In this document: positions 1 to 8,612 of the stretch, one piece after another
Numbering within the stretch: the stretch's first letter is position 1
How the letters are laid out: each line of letters begins with the position of its first letter
NCBI GenBank assembly: GCA_017936615.1
Contig: JAGBFF010000037.1
Location: 1 to 59,194, forward strand
Source of the DNA: Clostridia bacterium
Lineage (GTDB): Bacteria; Bacillota; Clostridia; Oscillospirales; Acutalibacteraceae
Direction: 5' to 3'
Length of the DNA: 59,194 nt
Notes under the pieces: model-generated
Told to the model about the DNA's origin: nothing
What the model saw: only the letters and a program-made list of their open reading frames with translations
Database searches by the model: none
Position numbers and translations under genes: made by a program

Positions 1-541
<541 letters not shown>

Positions 542-576
542 AGAATCACCGAATTATGAAAGGGGAAAATAAAACT

Positions 577-1452
577 ATGGCTGACCCTGCTCCTGACGGG
601 AATATAACGTCGACCCCGTCGTTTTGGAAATCGCTGTCCAAGCGCTTGTCCGACCGTCACAAGAACGTGACGGAAGAGGATATCCGCGAACTGGTGGATG
701 CCGGCGAGGAAAAAGGCGTTATCGAAGAATCCCAAAAGGACATGATCAACAACATCTTCGAGTTCGGTGAAATGACCGCCGAAGAAATCATGATCCCCCG
801 CACCGAGGTAGAAGCACTCGATGTGGAAGACACCGTACAGGATGCCCTGCGCATCGGCGTGGAGGAAGGCTTCTCCCGCGTACCGGTGTATGAAGAAGAC
901 ATCGACCACGTGATCGGTGTTCTGTACATCAAGGATCTGCTTCCGTACGTCGGCAAAGAGCTTCCCGCCGAGCTCTCTCTACGCTCGTTGATGCGCGACG
1001 CACACTTTGTTCCCGGCACCAAAAACTGCCAGGACCTGTTGGCGGAAATGACCGAAAAGCACATTCAGCTCGCGATGGTCGTAGACGAATACGGCGGCCT
1101 CGCCGGTATCGTTTCGATGGAGGATCTGTTAGAATCCATCGTCGGCAGTATTCAGGATGAATACGACCACGAGGAAGAGGAAGTCAAGCAACGCAGCGAT
1201 AACTCGTTTGAGATCGACGGTGCGATGGCGATCGACGAGGTCGGCGAGCTGCTCGGCACGGCGTTCCCCGAAGGAGATTACGAAACGCTGGCAGGCTTCT
1301 TCATTGATCAGCTGGGACACATCCCGTCGGCTGATGAGGCCGCGCAGGTGATCTACGGCGATCTGGAATTTACCCTACTGGAAATGGACGGCCGCCGCGT
1401 GGACTTGATCCACATCCGCCGCAAGGATCCGGAACCCGTTGTCGAAGAATAA
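577..1452 (+). CDS. CBS-domain protein of the CorC/HlyC (TlyC) family
   Basis: A 291-residue cytoplasmic protein. Residues around 60-200 form a CBS pair, recognisable from EIMIPRTEVEALDVEDTVQDAL and VDEYGGLAGIVSMEDLLESIVG. The last 80 residues (DGAMAIDEVGELLGT to VDLIHIRR) are the CorC/HlyC transporter-associated domain. The membrane DUF21 part found in longer relatives is absent, so this is the soluble short form, like CorC, linked to Mg2+/Co2+ efflux. The ATG at 577 is chosen over the in-frame ATG at 556 because the AAAGGGGAA ribosome site lies between them. The gene is monocistronic and followed by a terminator. The old name hemolysin C should not be read as a toxin function. Confidence 0.85.
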   Translation: MADPAPDGNITSTPSFWKSLSKRLSDRHKNVTEEDIRELVDAGEEKGVIEESQKDMINNIFEFGEMTAEEIMIPRTEVEALDVEDTVQDALRIGVEEGFSRVPVYEEDIDHVIGVLYIKDLLPYVGKELPAELSLRSLMRDAHFVPGTKNCQDLLAEMTEKHIQLAMVVDEYGGLAGIVSMEDLLESIVGSIQDEYDHEEEEVKQRSDNSFEIDGAMAIDEVGELLGTAFPEGDYETLAGFFIDQLGHIPSADEAAQVIYGDLEFTLLEMDGRRVDLIHIRRKDPEPVVEE

Positions 1453-1476
1453 CAACAATTAGCAACGATAAACAAC

Positions 1477-1510
1477 AAACAAGCGACCGAGATATCTCGG
1501 TCGCTTGTTT
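1477..1510. terminator. Bidirectional terminator between corC-like gene and copA
   Basis: A perfect 34-bp palindrome (two 17-base arms centred on GATATC) lies between the convergent genes. It has A-rich and T-rich flanks, so it can stop transcription from both sides. Confidence 0.85.
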
Positions 1511-1512
1511 GT

Positions 1513-1722
1513 TTATTCCATCGCTGTCACGGTGTAGCCTTGTGCCTCCACCGCAGCTTTCAGCACCGCATCCTCGATCGGCACAGACAGCGTGACCACG
1601 GCGGTGCCCGTCTCGTGGCTGACATCTGCAGTAGCAACGCCGTCCAGCGCCTCCAGCACAGCCTTCACGCGGCCCGAGCAGTGTCCGCACATCATTCCCT
1701 CGATCGTCATCGTTTTTTTCAT
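1513..1722 (-). other. copZ: Possible internal translation start giving a free CopZ-like copper chaperone
   Basis: Within copA, in the same frame, codons for KEEKP spell AAGGAGGAAAAACCG directly before ATG AAA AAA ACG at 1722. That is a strong Shine-Dalgarno followed by a start codon. Translation from it would give a 69-residue protein beginning MKKTMTIEGMMCGHCSGRVK, the size and fold of stand-alone CopZ chaperones. So the fused domain may also be made alone. Initiation is inferred from sequence only. Confidence 0.55.
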
Positions 1723-4011
1723 CGGTTTTTCCTCCTTGCTTTGTGTCGGCGGCTGCTCGCCTTGCGGGCGCAGCCGAACGAAATTCAAACGCAACGCATT
1801 GGTAACTACGCAAAAGCTGGACAGGCTCATTGCCAACGCCCCGAACATCGGCTCCAGCTCCCACCCAAGCAGCGGAATAAACACGCCCGCTGCCAGCGGT
1901 ATGCCCAGCACGTTATACGCAAAGGCCCAAAACAGGTTTTCGCGGATGTTCCGCAGGGTAGCACGACTGAGCCGGATCGCCGCCGGTACGTCCGACAGAC
2001 GGCTGTTTACCAGTACCACGTCGGCGGCGTCGATCGCCACATCCGTTCCCGCTCCGATCGCCATACCGACATCCGCACGCGTCAGCGCAGGAGCGTCGTT
2101 GATACCATCGCCCACCATTGCTACGCGCCCTTGCTTTTGCAACTCACGGACGACCGCTTCTTTGCCGTCAGGCAGTACGCCCGCGATCACATCGTCCACA
2201 CCCGCCTGTGCTCCGATGGCGCGTGCGGTGCGCTCGTTATCACCGGTCAACATCACAACGCGCAGCCCCATTTTCCGCAGCTCTGCAACAGCATCGGGGC
2301 TGTCGGACTTCACCACATCCGCCACCGCGAGCATACCGACGAGCTTGCCCCCCTCGGCAAAGAGAAGCGGTGTGTTGCCGGCTTCCGCCAATCGTTCTGC
2401 TTCCTTGTACAGCACCGTCGGAACGGTGACCTGCTCACTAACAAATTTCACACTGCCGCCGAGGATCGTCATGCCGCCACGCTGTGCGCGCAACCCGTTT
2501 CCCGGCAACGCCTCAAATGCCGCGACCTCCTCAGGTGCTATGCCGCGCTCCTGCGTTTCCCGAAGCACGGCGCGGGCGAGGGGATGCTCACTGTGCTGCT
2601 CCAAGGATGCGGCAAGCATCAATAACGCCGTCTCGCTAACACCACCCGCCGGATGTACGGCAGTTACCTGCGGCTCACCCGCCGTAACGGTGCCGGTCTT
2701 ATCCAGTGCAACGATATCGACTTTACCCGCTTGCTCCAACGACACGGCGGTCTTAAACAGGATGCCGTTCTTGGCACCCACACCGTTGCCCACCATAATG
2801 GCAACCGGCGTTGCCAGTCCCAACGCACACGGACAGCTGATGACCAGCACCGAAATACCGCGCGCCAGTGCATAGCCGACCGTCTCACCTGACAGCAACC
2901 AACCCACGATCGTCACGGCAGCAATACCGATCACGATCGGCACAAAAACACCGGACACCTTGTCGGCCAGCTTGGCAATGGGCGCTTTGGTCGCCGCCGC
3001 ATCGCTCACCATACGGATGATCTGCGCCAGTGTGGTATCCTCTCCCACACGCGTCGCCTCACACCGCAAAAACCCTGATTGATTCAACGTCGCGGCGGAA
3101 ACGGTATCGCCCGCTGTCTTGTCCACGGGAATGCTCTCACCGGTCAGCGCCGCCTCGTTGACCGCACTGTGACCGTCCAGCACTACACCGTCCACCGGAA
3201 CGGTCTCGCCGGGACGTACCAAAAACACGTCACCGCGGCGCACCTGCTCCACCGGCACGGTAACCTCCTTGCCATCGCGCACCACCGTCGCGGTTTTGGG
3301 TGCTAAACGCATCAGTTCGCGCAACGCGTTGGTGGTCTTCCCTTTGGAGCGTGCTTCCAGCATCTTGCCTACGGTGATCAACGCCACGATCATCGCCGCC
3401 GACTCGAAATACAGGCCATGTCCGTAATGTGTCGCGGCCATAACGTCGCCGCGCGCCAGCGCATCCGCCATTAAAAACAGCACCACCGCGCTGTAGCCGA
3501 ACGCCGCACCCGACCCGAGCGCCACCAGCGTATCCATATTCGGCGCACCGTGCAGCACCCCGCGGAGGCCACTGATAAAAAATCGCTGATTGATCACGAT
3601 GACTGCGGCAGAAAGCAGCAGCTGCAACAGCCCGGTCGCCAACGGATTTCCCTCAAAAAACGGCGGCAACGGCCAGCCCCACATCGTGTGACCCATCGAC
3701 ACATACATCAGCACCGTTAAGAAACCAAGCGAGGCGATCAGCCGCCGTTTCAGCGCCGGTGTTTCGGTATCTCGGATCTCGTCATCGCCCCCGGCAACGG
3801 CGGATTTTTCCTCACCCTTCAGCGATGCACCGTAGCCTGCGGCCTCCACAGCCGCGACGACCGCCGCTGTGTCTGCCGTGCCCTCAACACCCATGGAGTG
3901 GGTCAGCAAATTCACCGAGCACGCTGTGACGCCCTCAACTCCCGAAACCGCTTTTTCCACGCGCGCGCTGCATGCGGCACAGCTCATGCCGCTCACGGTA
4001 TACTGTTGCAT
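1513..4011 (-). CDS. copA: Copper-exporting P1B-type ATPase with an extra C-terminal CopZ-like domain
   Basis: An 832-residue membrane ATPase that exports Cu+. An N-terminal HMA domain carries GMSCAAC (Cys11, Cys14). The transmembrane CPC (about residues 393-395), the phosphorylation motif DKTGT (Asp437), SEHPLARAV and GDGINDAPAL all mark the P1B-1 copper class. Unusually, a second complete HMA domain with GMMCGHC is fused in frame at the C-terminus (residues 764-832) after a short linker. The ATG at 4011 is used because AAAAGGAGCGG precedes it; the frame extends 20 codons further upstream without a ribosome site. Silver is a possible second substrate. It is transcribed alone from the promoter at 4042-4071. 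Confidence 0.93.
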   Translation of the reverse strand: MQQYTVSGMSCAACSARVEKAVSGVEGVTACSVNLLTHSMGVEGTADTAAVVAAVEAAGYGASLKGEEKSAVAGGDDEIRDTETPALKRRLIASLGFLTVLMYVSMGHTMWGWPLPPFFEGNPLATGLLQLLLSAAVIVINQRFFISGLRGVLHGAPNMDTLVALGSGAAFGYSAVVLFLMADALARGDVMAATHYGHGLYFESAAMIVALITVGKMLEARSKGKTTNALRELMRLAPKTATVVRDGKEVTVPVEQVRRGDVFLVRPGETVPVDGVVLDGHSAVNEAALTGESIPVDKTAGDTVSAATLNQSGFLRCEATRVGEDTTLAQIIRMVSDAAATKAPIAKLADKVSGVFVPIVIGIAAVTIVGWLLSGETVGYALARGISVLVISCPCALGLATPVAIMVGNGVGAKNGILFKTAVSLEQAGKVDIVALDKTGTVTAGEPQVTAVHPAGGVSETALLMLAASLEQHSEHPLARAVLRETQERGIAPEEVAAFEALPGNGLRAQRGGMTILGGSVKFVSEQVTVPTVLYKEAERLAEAGNTPLLFAEGGKLVGMLAVADVVKSDSPDAVAELRKMGLRVVMLTGDNERTARAIGAQAGVDDVIAGVLPDGKEAVVRELQKQGRVAMVGDGINDAPALTRADVGMAIGAGTDVAIDAADVVLVNSRLSDVPAAIRLSRATLRNIRENLFWAFAYNVLGIPLAAGVFIPLLGWELEPMFGALAMSLSSFCVVTNALRLNFVRLRPQGEQPPTQSKEEKPMKKTMTIEGMMCGHCSGRVKAVLEALDGVATADVSHETGTAVVTLSVPIEDAVLKAAVEAQGYTVTAME

Positions 4012-4041
4012 TGTTCCCGCTCCTTTTCTTGGTTTTCCTCT

Positions 4042-4071
4042 AGTATACCCCTTGGGCGGGGCATTTGTCAA
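4042..4071 (-). promoter_or_regulatory. copA promoter with a G/C-tract operator candidate in the spacer
   Basis: On the minus strand TTGACA (4066-4071) and TATACT (4042-4047) are 18 bp apart. The spacer contains CCCC-N6-GGGG (4048-4061), flanked by TATA on one side. This resembles the pseudo-palindromic G/C-tract operators of CsoR copper repressors (TACCC...GGGTA type). The promoter call is strong; the regulator assignment is inference. Confidence 0.6.
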
Positions 4072-4075
4072 ATCA

Positions 4076-4102
4076 AAAACCGAGGTCTGTGACCTCGGTT
4101 TT
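4076..4102 (-). terminator. Terminator of the zinc transporter operon
   Basis: A 12-bp perfect stem (AAAACCGAGGTC with its complement) with a 3-nt loop, followed by T-rich sequence on the minus strand, just after the znuB stop codon. Confidence 0.85.
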
Positions 4103-4105
4103 CGT

Positions 4106-4921
4106 TCAGGATCCCTCGCGTCGCGCTATAAAAAAGGTTCCAAAAAACACCGCTGCAGCAACCAGTACAACGGTCGGACCGGTCGCCACGGCGTTGAGCC
4201 ACGACAGCGCCAAGCCAAGCAGCCCTGAAAACAGAGCAAAGATGACAGTCAGTGATAAATAGCCTCGCATACCGCGCGCCACGTTGCGTGCCGCCGCCGC
4301 AGGCAGCACCAGCATCGCGTTGATGAGAAGCAACCCCACCCAACGGATCGCCAGCATCACCGACAGCGCCAGCACCACCACAAAAAGGTTATCCAACCAC
4401 CGTACACGCAGTCCCTTGCTCCGCGCCAAAGACGGGCTGAGCGACACGGCGTAGAAGCCGTTAAAGCACAGCAGCCATACTGCGGCAACGACGACCAACG
4501 TGCCGCCGAGCACCCATAGTTGTGCCTCGGTAATGGACAACAGGTCACCGATGAGCAGGCTTTGATAGCCGGAGAATCCGCTGTTGCGCGACAGTAGTAC
4601 CAGGCCAAGCGCCACACCGCACGATGAAAACACACCGATCACCGTGTCGGTCGAGGACAGCCGGGAGTGACGGATCGCGTTCATCAGCAGTGCAAATACC
4701 GCTGCAAACAACAGCATTGCCGGCGTAGGATCGGTCAGCCCGAAAACCACCCCCACGGCAACACCGGTAAGTGCCGAATGGCCCAGCGCATCCGAGAAAA
4801 AGGACATCTTACTGTTGACCACCAACGTCCCAAGCAGTGAAAACAGCGGCATCATCAGCACGATGCCGATCAGTGCGCGGCGCAAAAAGTCGTACGACCA
4901 CAGTTCAGCGATCAGTTCCAT
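4106..4921 (-). CDS. znuB: Metal (zinc-type) ABC transporter permease
   Basis: A 271-residue polytopic membrane protein of the ABC-3 family (ZnuB/MntB/AdcB). It has about eight hydrophobic segments and the family stretch SKMSFFSDALGHSALTGVAV near the N-terminus. With the ATPase and binding protein encoded upstream it would import Zn2+, or possibly Mn2+. ATG 4921 has GGAGAGGGGGAG in front and overlaps the end of the ATPase gene by 17 nt, so the two are probably translationally coupled. A longer frame reaching 5065 lies entirely inside znuC and is not used. Confidence 0.88.
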   Translation of the reverse strand: MELIAELWSYDFLRRALIGIVLMMPLFSLLGTLVVNSKMSFFSDALGHSALTGVAVGVVFGLTDPTPAMLLFAAVFALLMNAIRHSRLSSTDTVIGVFSSCGVALGLVLLSRNSGFSGYQSLLIGDLLSITEAQLWVLGGTLVVVAAVWLLCFNGFYAVSLSPSLARSKGLRVRWLDNLFVVVLALSVMLAIRWVGLLLINAMLVLPAAAARNVARGMRGYLSLTVIFALFSGLLGLALSWLNAVATGPTVVLVAAAVFFGTFFIARREGS

Positions 4922-5657
4922 CGTGCTCCCCCTCTCCGCCAAACGCGGCAGCAAACGCCGTATGGGCAAACACCTCGTCAGGTGTGCCGACCGTCTGCAC
5001 CGTGCGATCCAACAGTACCACCCGATCAGCGTGACGGCGCACAAATTCCAGATCGTGCGACACAATAAGGATCACGAGATCCTCCGTTTGCTTCAGCTCC
5101 TCGACCACACGGTAAAACTCCAAAAGACCGTTGCGGTCCACACCCGATACCGGTTCATCCAAAATCAGTAGATCGGGACACGGCAGCGTCGCCGCCGCCA
5201 ACAACACCCGCTGCAGCTCGCCACCCGACAACCGCCCCACCGGCTGATCCAGCAATTGTGCGGCGTGAAACCGCTCCAAATGCGCTGTCAGCGCTTCCAC
5301 CGTTTTGCGACGGCGGGGCAAAAAGACGGGATAGGTTCCCGTCAACGATTGCAGCATATCGTACACCGTCGCCGGCGAATTGCGATCCAGTGCCAGCGAT
5401 TGCGGCACGTACCCGATGCGCGGGCGCTTTCCTTTGGCGGGTGCGCCGTTGTGGCCCGAAAATTCCACACTGCCGGTGTGACGGATCTCGTTCAGGATCG
5501 CTTTCAGCAGCGTACTTTTCCCCGCACCGTTGCGACCGATCAATGCAGTCAACTCGCCGCAGTGTGCGTGCAGATCCACGTTTTCGAGCAACACCTTACC
5601 GCCGACCGTCACGCCGATGTTGTGGATCTTCAAGCAATGTAGCCTACACTCGCTCAT
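4905..5657 (-). CDS. znuC: Metal (zinc-type) ABC transporter ATP-binding protein
   Basis: A 250-residue cytoplasmic ATPase. It has the Walker A motif GRNGAGKST, the ABC signature LSGGELQRVLLA, Walker B LLILDEPVSGVD and the switch His in VSHDLEFV. It powers the permease encoded immediately downstream. The ATG at 5657 follows AAGGAGGTGGCGGT and overlaps the stop of the binding-protein gene in an ATGA (5654-5657), typical of coupled translation. An upstream in-frame start at 5774 is ignored because it lies inside znuA and has no ribosome site. Confidence 0.9.
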   Translation of the reverse strand: MSECRLHCLKIHNIGVTVGGKVLLENVDLHAHCGELTALIGRNGAGKSTLLKAILNEIRHTGSVEFSGHNGAPAKGKRPRIGYVPQSLALDRNSPATVYDMLQSLTGTYPVFLPRRRKTVEALTAHLERFHAAQLLDQPVGRLSGGELQRVLLAAATLPCPDLLILDEPVSGVDRNGLLEFYRVVEELKQTEDLVILIVSHDLEFVRRHADRVVLLDRTVQTVGTPDEVFAHTAFAAAFGGEGEHDGTDR

Positions 5658-6577
5658 ACCGCCACCTCCTTGAGTGCCTGTATATTTTTCTCCATAGCGC
5701 ACAACCAAACTTTCTCTGGCGGCACGCCATCGATCGGCAAAACCGCACTGTTTAGCGCTACCGACGCGCTGCATGCGGCGTATGCCATCAACCCCTCTTG
5801 CTGCGCGACGTATTGATCGTCGTATAGGAACAGCACCGCTCGCCCTTTGACAGCGTCCGCAACGGCTTTGACCTCCGCCACGGAAAAGCCCTGCTCCTCA
5901 CCGATCGGCAACGAGCCGATCACCGAAAGACCCAGCAGCTCTGCCGTGTATGTCGCCGAATCGTGGAACAGTACTGCCGTATCAAACGGCAGCTGCTCCG
6001 CTACCTCCGCCAACTGCTGTCCCACCGCATCGATTTGGCGGCGGTACCTTTCCGCATTTCCGCGATAATAGGTTGCGTTTTTCGGATCCAACTCACACAG
6101 TGCCTCGCAGATCGCCTGCACTTGTTCGGCATACACCGACGGACTCATCCAGCCGTGCTCACCCGCACCGTGCTCGTGCCCGTGATGCTCGTGCTCATGG
6201 CACTCTTCCGCTACCAATCCCTCCGAGGTGTCCGTTACCGAGGCAGCTAGCTGCGGCAATACCGGATCAAGAAACGCCTCTGCACCGCCACCGTTCAGGA
6301 TCAGGAGATCCGCTTTTTCCAAGGTCATCCGTTCGGCAGGGGATAACTGATAGTCGTGCAGACAACCGGCGGTCGGCTGCGTCAAGCAATGAACCGAGAC
6401 CCCTTCGACCTCCCCGACGACCTGCAGCGTTGCCGTATACATCGGATAAAAGCTCGCCACCACCGACAGGGTATCATCCTCGTCATCACGGCGCACGCCC
6501 CCCAGCGCCGTCAACCCCAACGACAGCACCACGATCCCTATTAGCAACAGCGCGATCTCTTTGTACCGTATCTTCAC
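5654..6577 (-). CDS. znuA: Zinc-type ABC transporter substrate-binding protein
   Basis: A 307-residue cluster A-I binding protein. An N-terminal hydrophobic segment (about residues 8-26) is followed by a mature domain containing the metal-site His in CLHDYQLSP and a His-rich loop (about residues 127-141, CHEHEHHGHEHGAGEH) typical of ZnuA/AdcA zinc proteins. The start is GTG at 6577, set by GGAGGAAATACA; the in-frame ATG at 6610 lies inside the operator. There is no lipobox cysteine after the hydrophobic segment, so the protein is probably held by an uncleaved N-terminal anchor instead of lipid. First gene of znuA-znuC-znuB. Confidence 0.88.
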   Translation of the reverse strand: MKIRYKEIALLLIGIVVLSLGLTALGGVRRDDEDDTLSVVASFYPMYTATLQVVGEVEGVSVHCLTQPTAGCLHDYQLSPAERMTLEKADLLILNGGGAEAFLDPVLPQLAASVTDTSEGLVAEECHEHEHHGHEHGAGEHGWMSPSVYAEQVQAICEALCELDPKNATYYRGNAERYRRQIDAVGQQLAEVAEQLPFDTAVLFHDSATYTAELLGLSVIGSLPIGEEQGFSVAEVKAVADAVKGRAVLFLYDDQYVAQQEGLMAYAACSASVALNSAVLPIDGVPPEKVWLCAMEKNIQALKEVAV

Positions 6578-6590
6578 TGTATTTCCTCCG

Positions 6591-6641
6591 TTATTGCAAC
6601 CCGTTTGCAATAATGGTACGTCTTTCCTTGCACTTTGTCAA
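6591..6641 (-). promoter_or_regulatory. znu promoter with a perfect Fur-family-type operator
   Basis: On the minus strand TTGACA (6636-6641), a 17-bp spacer and TACCAT (6613-6618) form the promoter. Directly overlapping the -10 and the likely start of transcription is a perfect inverted repeat, arms TTATTGCAA (6591-6599) and TTGCAATAA (6605-6613) around a 5-bp spacer. TTGCAA-N5-TTGCAA is the layout of several Fur-family operators (FurA, Nur) of Gram-positive bacteria. Given the genes controlled, a Zur-type zinc repressor is the likely ligand. Confidence 0.75.
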
Positions 6642-6649
6642 GAAAATTC

Positions 6650-6678
6650 TTGCCTCTTTACGTAAAATGCAGTATACT
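6650..6678 (+). promoter_or_regulatory. Promoter for holB-ricT-rmuC
   Basis: TTGCCT (6650-6655), 17 bp, TATACT (6673-6678), 35 bp upstream of the holB start. It is back to back with the znu promoter. Confidence 0.7.
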
Positions 6679-6712
6679 TATGATTGGAGTATTTTGTACG
6701 GGAGGATGTGCT

Positions 6713-7717
6713 ATGAACTGGACGTTGCCGGATGGCTCGGTTTTCGCGGGAAATGACGCCGCGAAAGCCGCTGTTGCTGCGCGTCTGGATAGCGGCACTC
6801 TCCCCCACGCGCTGTTGTTGGAGGGCCCCTCCGGCAGTGGACGACGCACGCTGGCACGACTGATCGCGGCCGCTGCCGTCTGCCGCAGCGATGGTGATCG
6901 TCCTTGCGGTGTGTGCCCCGCCTGTCACAAGGCGCCGCGCTCCATTCATCCGGATATTACCGAGCTGGGCGGCAGTGAAGAGGCACGGTCCTTCCATATC
7001 GACGCGGTGCGCGCCTTGCGTGAGGAAGCGTATATCCTCCCGAACGAGGCGCCGGTACGTGTGTTCATTTTGTGCGATGTGCAGGCGATGACCGATCAGG
7101 CACAAAACGCGTTGCTTAAGCTGTTGGAAGAACCTCCGGCACACGTTCGCTTACTGCTGACTTGTGAAAACCGTTCGCAGCTGCTCGAAACCGTGCGTTC
7201 GCGCCTGTTTTCCGTAACACTCGGCGGTATCGCCCCGACCGAAGCAGTGACGGTGCTACGACGGCATCTACCCGACCGCACGGAAGAGGAGCTGCTTCGC
7301 GCCGCCACCCTGTGGGGCGGCGTGGTCGGCCAAGCGCTCCGCAGCCTGCAGGACGGCTCCTACCGCGATATCCTTGATCTATTGCCACCCATCGCACAAG
7401 GGATTGCTGCCTCCACCGAGCTGCAGCTTCTGAAAGCAACCGCTCCGTTGGAAAAGGCCAAGGACGCCGTTCCGGCGGTACTGAACGGCTTGCAACTCAT
7501 TCTGCGTGACGCACTGTTTTGCCGGTACGACTGCGGACCGCTCATCAGCACCTCTCCGGAGTCAGCCACGCTGCTGGCACAAAACCTGACGCGACAACAG
7601 CTGTTGGCGGCGCTGGACGTGATTGCCGAATTACAGGCAGCGCGGGCGCGCAACATCAATCACACGTTGTTTCTCACTCTCCTGTGCTCCCGCTTGCGGC
7701 AGGCCGCAGGAAAATAA
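6713..7717 (+). CDS. holB: DNA polymerase III delta-prime subunit
   Basis: A 334-residue clamp-loader subunit of the replisome. Visible features are the P-loop region GPSGSGRRTLA near residue 44, the zinc module C-x8-C-x2-C-x2-C in CRSDGDRPCGVCPACHK, and the sensor region NALLKLLEEPPAHVRLLLTC with the following RSR. The P-loop lysine is replaced by arginine (GRR for GK[ST]), so ATP binding is probably lost; delta-prime is known not to be the ATP-hydrolysing subunit. ATG 6713 has GGGAGGATGTGCT in front. It is co-transcribed with ricT, the common Firmicute order. Confidence 0.88.
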   Translation: MNWTLPDGSVFAGNDAAKAAVAARLDSGTLPHALLLEGPSGSGRRTLARLIAAAAVCRSDGDRPCGVCPACHKAPRSIHPDITELGGSEEARSFHIDAVRALREEAYILPNEAPVRVFILCDVQAMTDQAQNALLKLLEEPPAHVRLLLTCENRSQLLETVRSRLFSVTLGGIAPTEAVTVLRRHLPDRTEEELLRAATLWGGVVGQALRSLQDGSYRDILDLLPPIAQGIAASTELQLLKATAPLEKAKDAVPAVLNGLQLILRDALFCRYDCGPLISTSPESATLLAQNLTRQQLLAALDVIAELQAARARNINHTLFLTLLCSRLRQAAGK

Positions 7718-7735
7718 GAAAGGTCGAATAGCATT

Positions 7736-8608
7736 ATGACGAATATCATCGGTGTTCGCTTCAAGAACATGGGAAAAATTTATTATTTTGACGCCGCCGG
7801 CCACACGCTGGAAAAGGGTCAGCACGTAGTCGTAGAAACTGCACGCGGCCTGGAGTGCGGCGAGGTAGCGATGGCCAACCGCGATATGGCAGACGAGGAG
7901 ATCGTCAAGCCGCTGCGTGCCGTCGTGCGCCCTGCCACGCCTGAGGATGTCAAGCGTGCGGCAGAAAACGCCGAGCGCGAAGAAAAGGCGATGGTGACCT
8001 GCGCACAGCGTATTGCGGCACACGGATTGGATATGAAGCTCATCAGCGCCGAATGTGCATTTGACGGCTCCAAGATCCTGTTTTATTTCACCGCCGAGGG
8101 GCGTGTCGATTTCCGCAACCTCGTCAAGGATCTTGCCGGCATCTTCCGCACCCGCATCGAGCTGCGCCAGATCGGTGTGCGCGATGAAGCGAAAATGCTG
8201 GGTGGACTCGGCATTTGCGGTCGTCCGCTGTGCTGTTCGCAATTCTTGTCCGACTTCCACCCCGTCTCTATCAAAATGGCGAAGGAGCAAGGATTGTCCC
8301 TGAACCCCACCAAGATTTCCGGCACCTGCGGCAGACTGATGTGTTGCCTGAAATACGAGCAGGAAGCATACTCCTCACTTCTCAAGATCACGCCCCGTCA
8401 GGGCGCACTGGTCAACACGCCCGAGGGCCGCGGCATCGTCACCGATGTCAACCTGCTCACCGGCGCGCTGAAGGTGCGCCTGGACAAAGCACCCGACTCG
8501 CCGTCGGTCGCCATGCACCGCGATGATGTCAAGGTGATCCGCGACGGCAAGGGCAGCAAGGGTGGCAAACCGCAGGAAGAGCCTGCCGAAACCGACGTAC
8601 AGGAGTGA
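7736..8608 (+). CDS. ricT: PSP1-domain protein RicT (YaaT)
   Basis: A 290-residue cytoplasmic protein with the PSP1 domain in the centre and the conserved cysteine motifs GICGRPLCCSQFL and GTCGRLMCCLKYE. In Bacillus subtilis RicT works with RicA and RicF in a complex that carries Fe-S clusters, promotes RNase Y-dependent mRNA maturation and affects sporulation and competence. The cysteines needed for cluster binding are present here. The order holB-ricT matches Bacillus. RicA and RicF are not in this window. Confidence 0.9.
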   Translation: MTNIIGVRFKNMGKIYYFDAAGHTLEKGQHVVVETARGLECGEVAMANRDMADEEIVKPLRAVVRPATPEDVKRAAENAEREEKAMVTCAQRIAAHGLDMKLISAECAFDGSKILFYFTAEGRVDFRNLVKDLAGIFRTRIELRQIGVRDEAKMLGGLGICGRPLCCSQFLSDFHPVSIKMAKEQGLSLNPTKISGTCGRLMCCLKYEQEAYSSLLKITPRQGALVNTPEGRGIVTDVNLLTGALKVRLDKAPDSPSVAMHRDDVKVIRDGKGSKGGKPQEEPAETDVQE

Positions 8609-8612
8609 TCGT

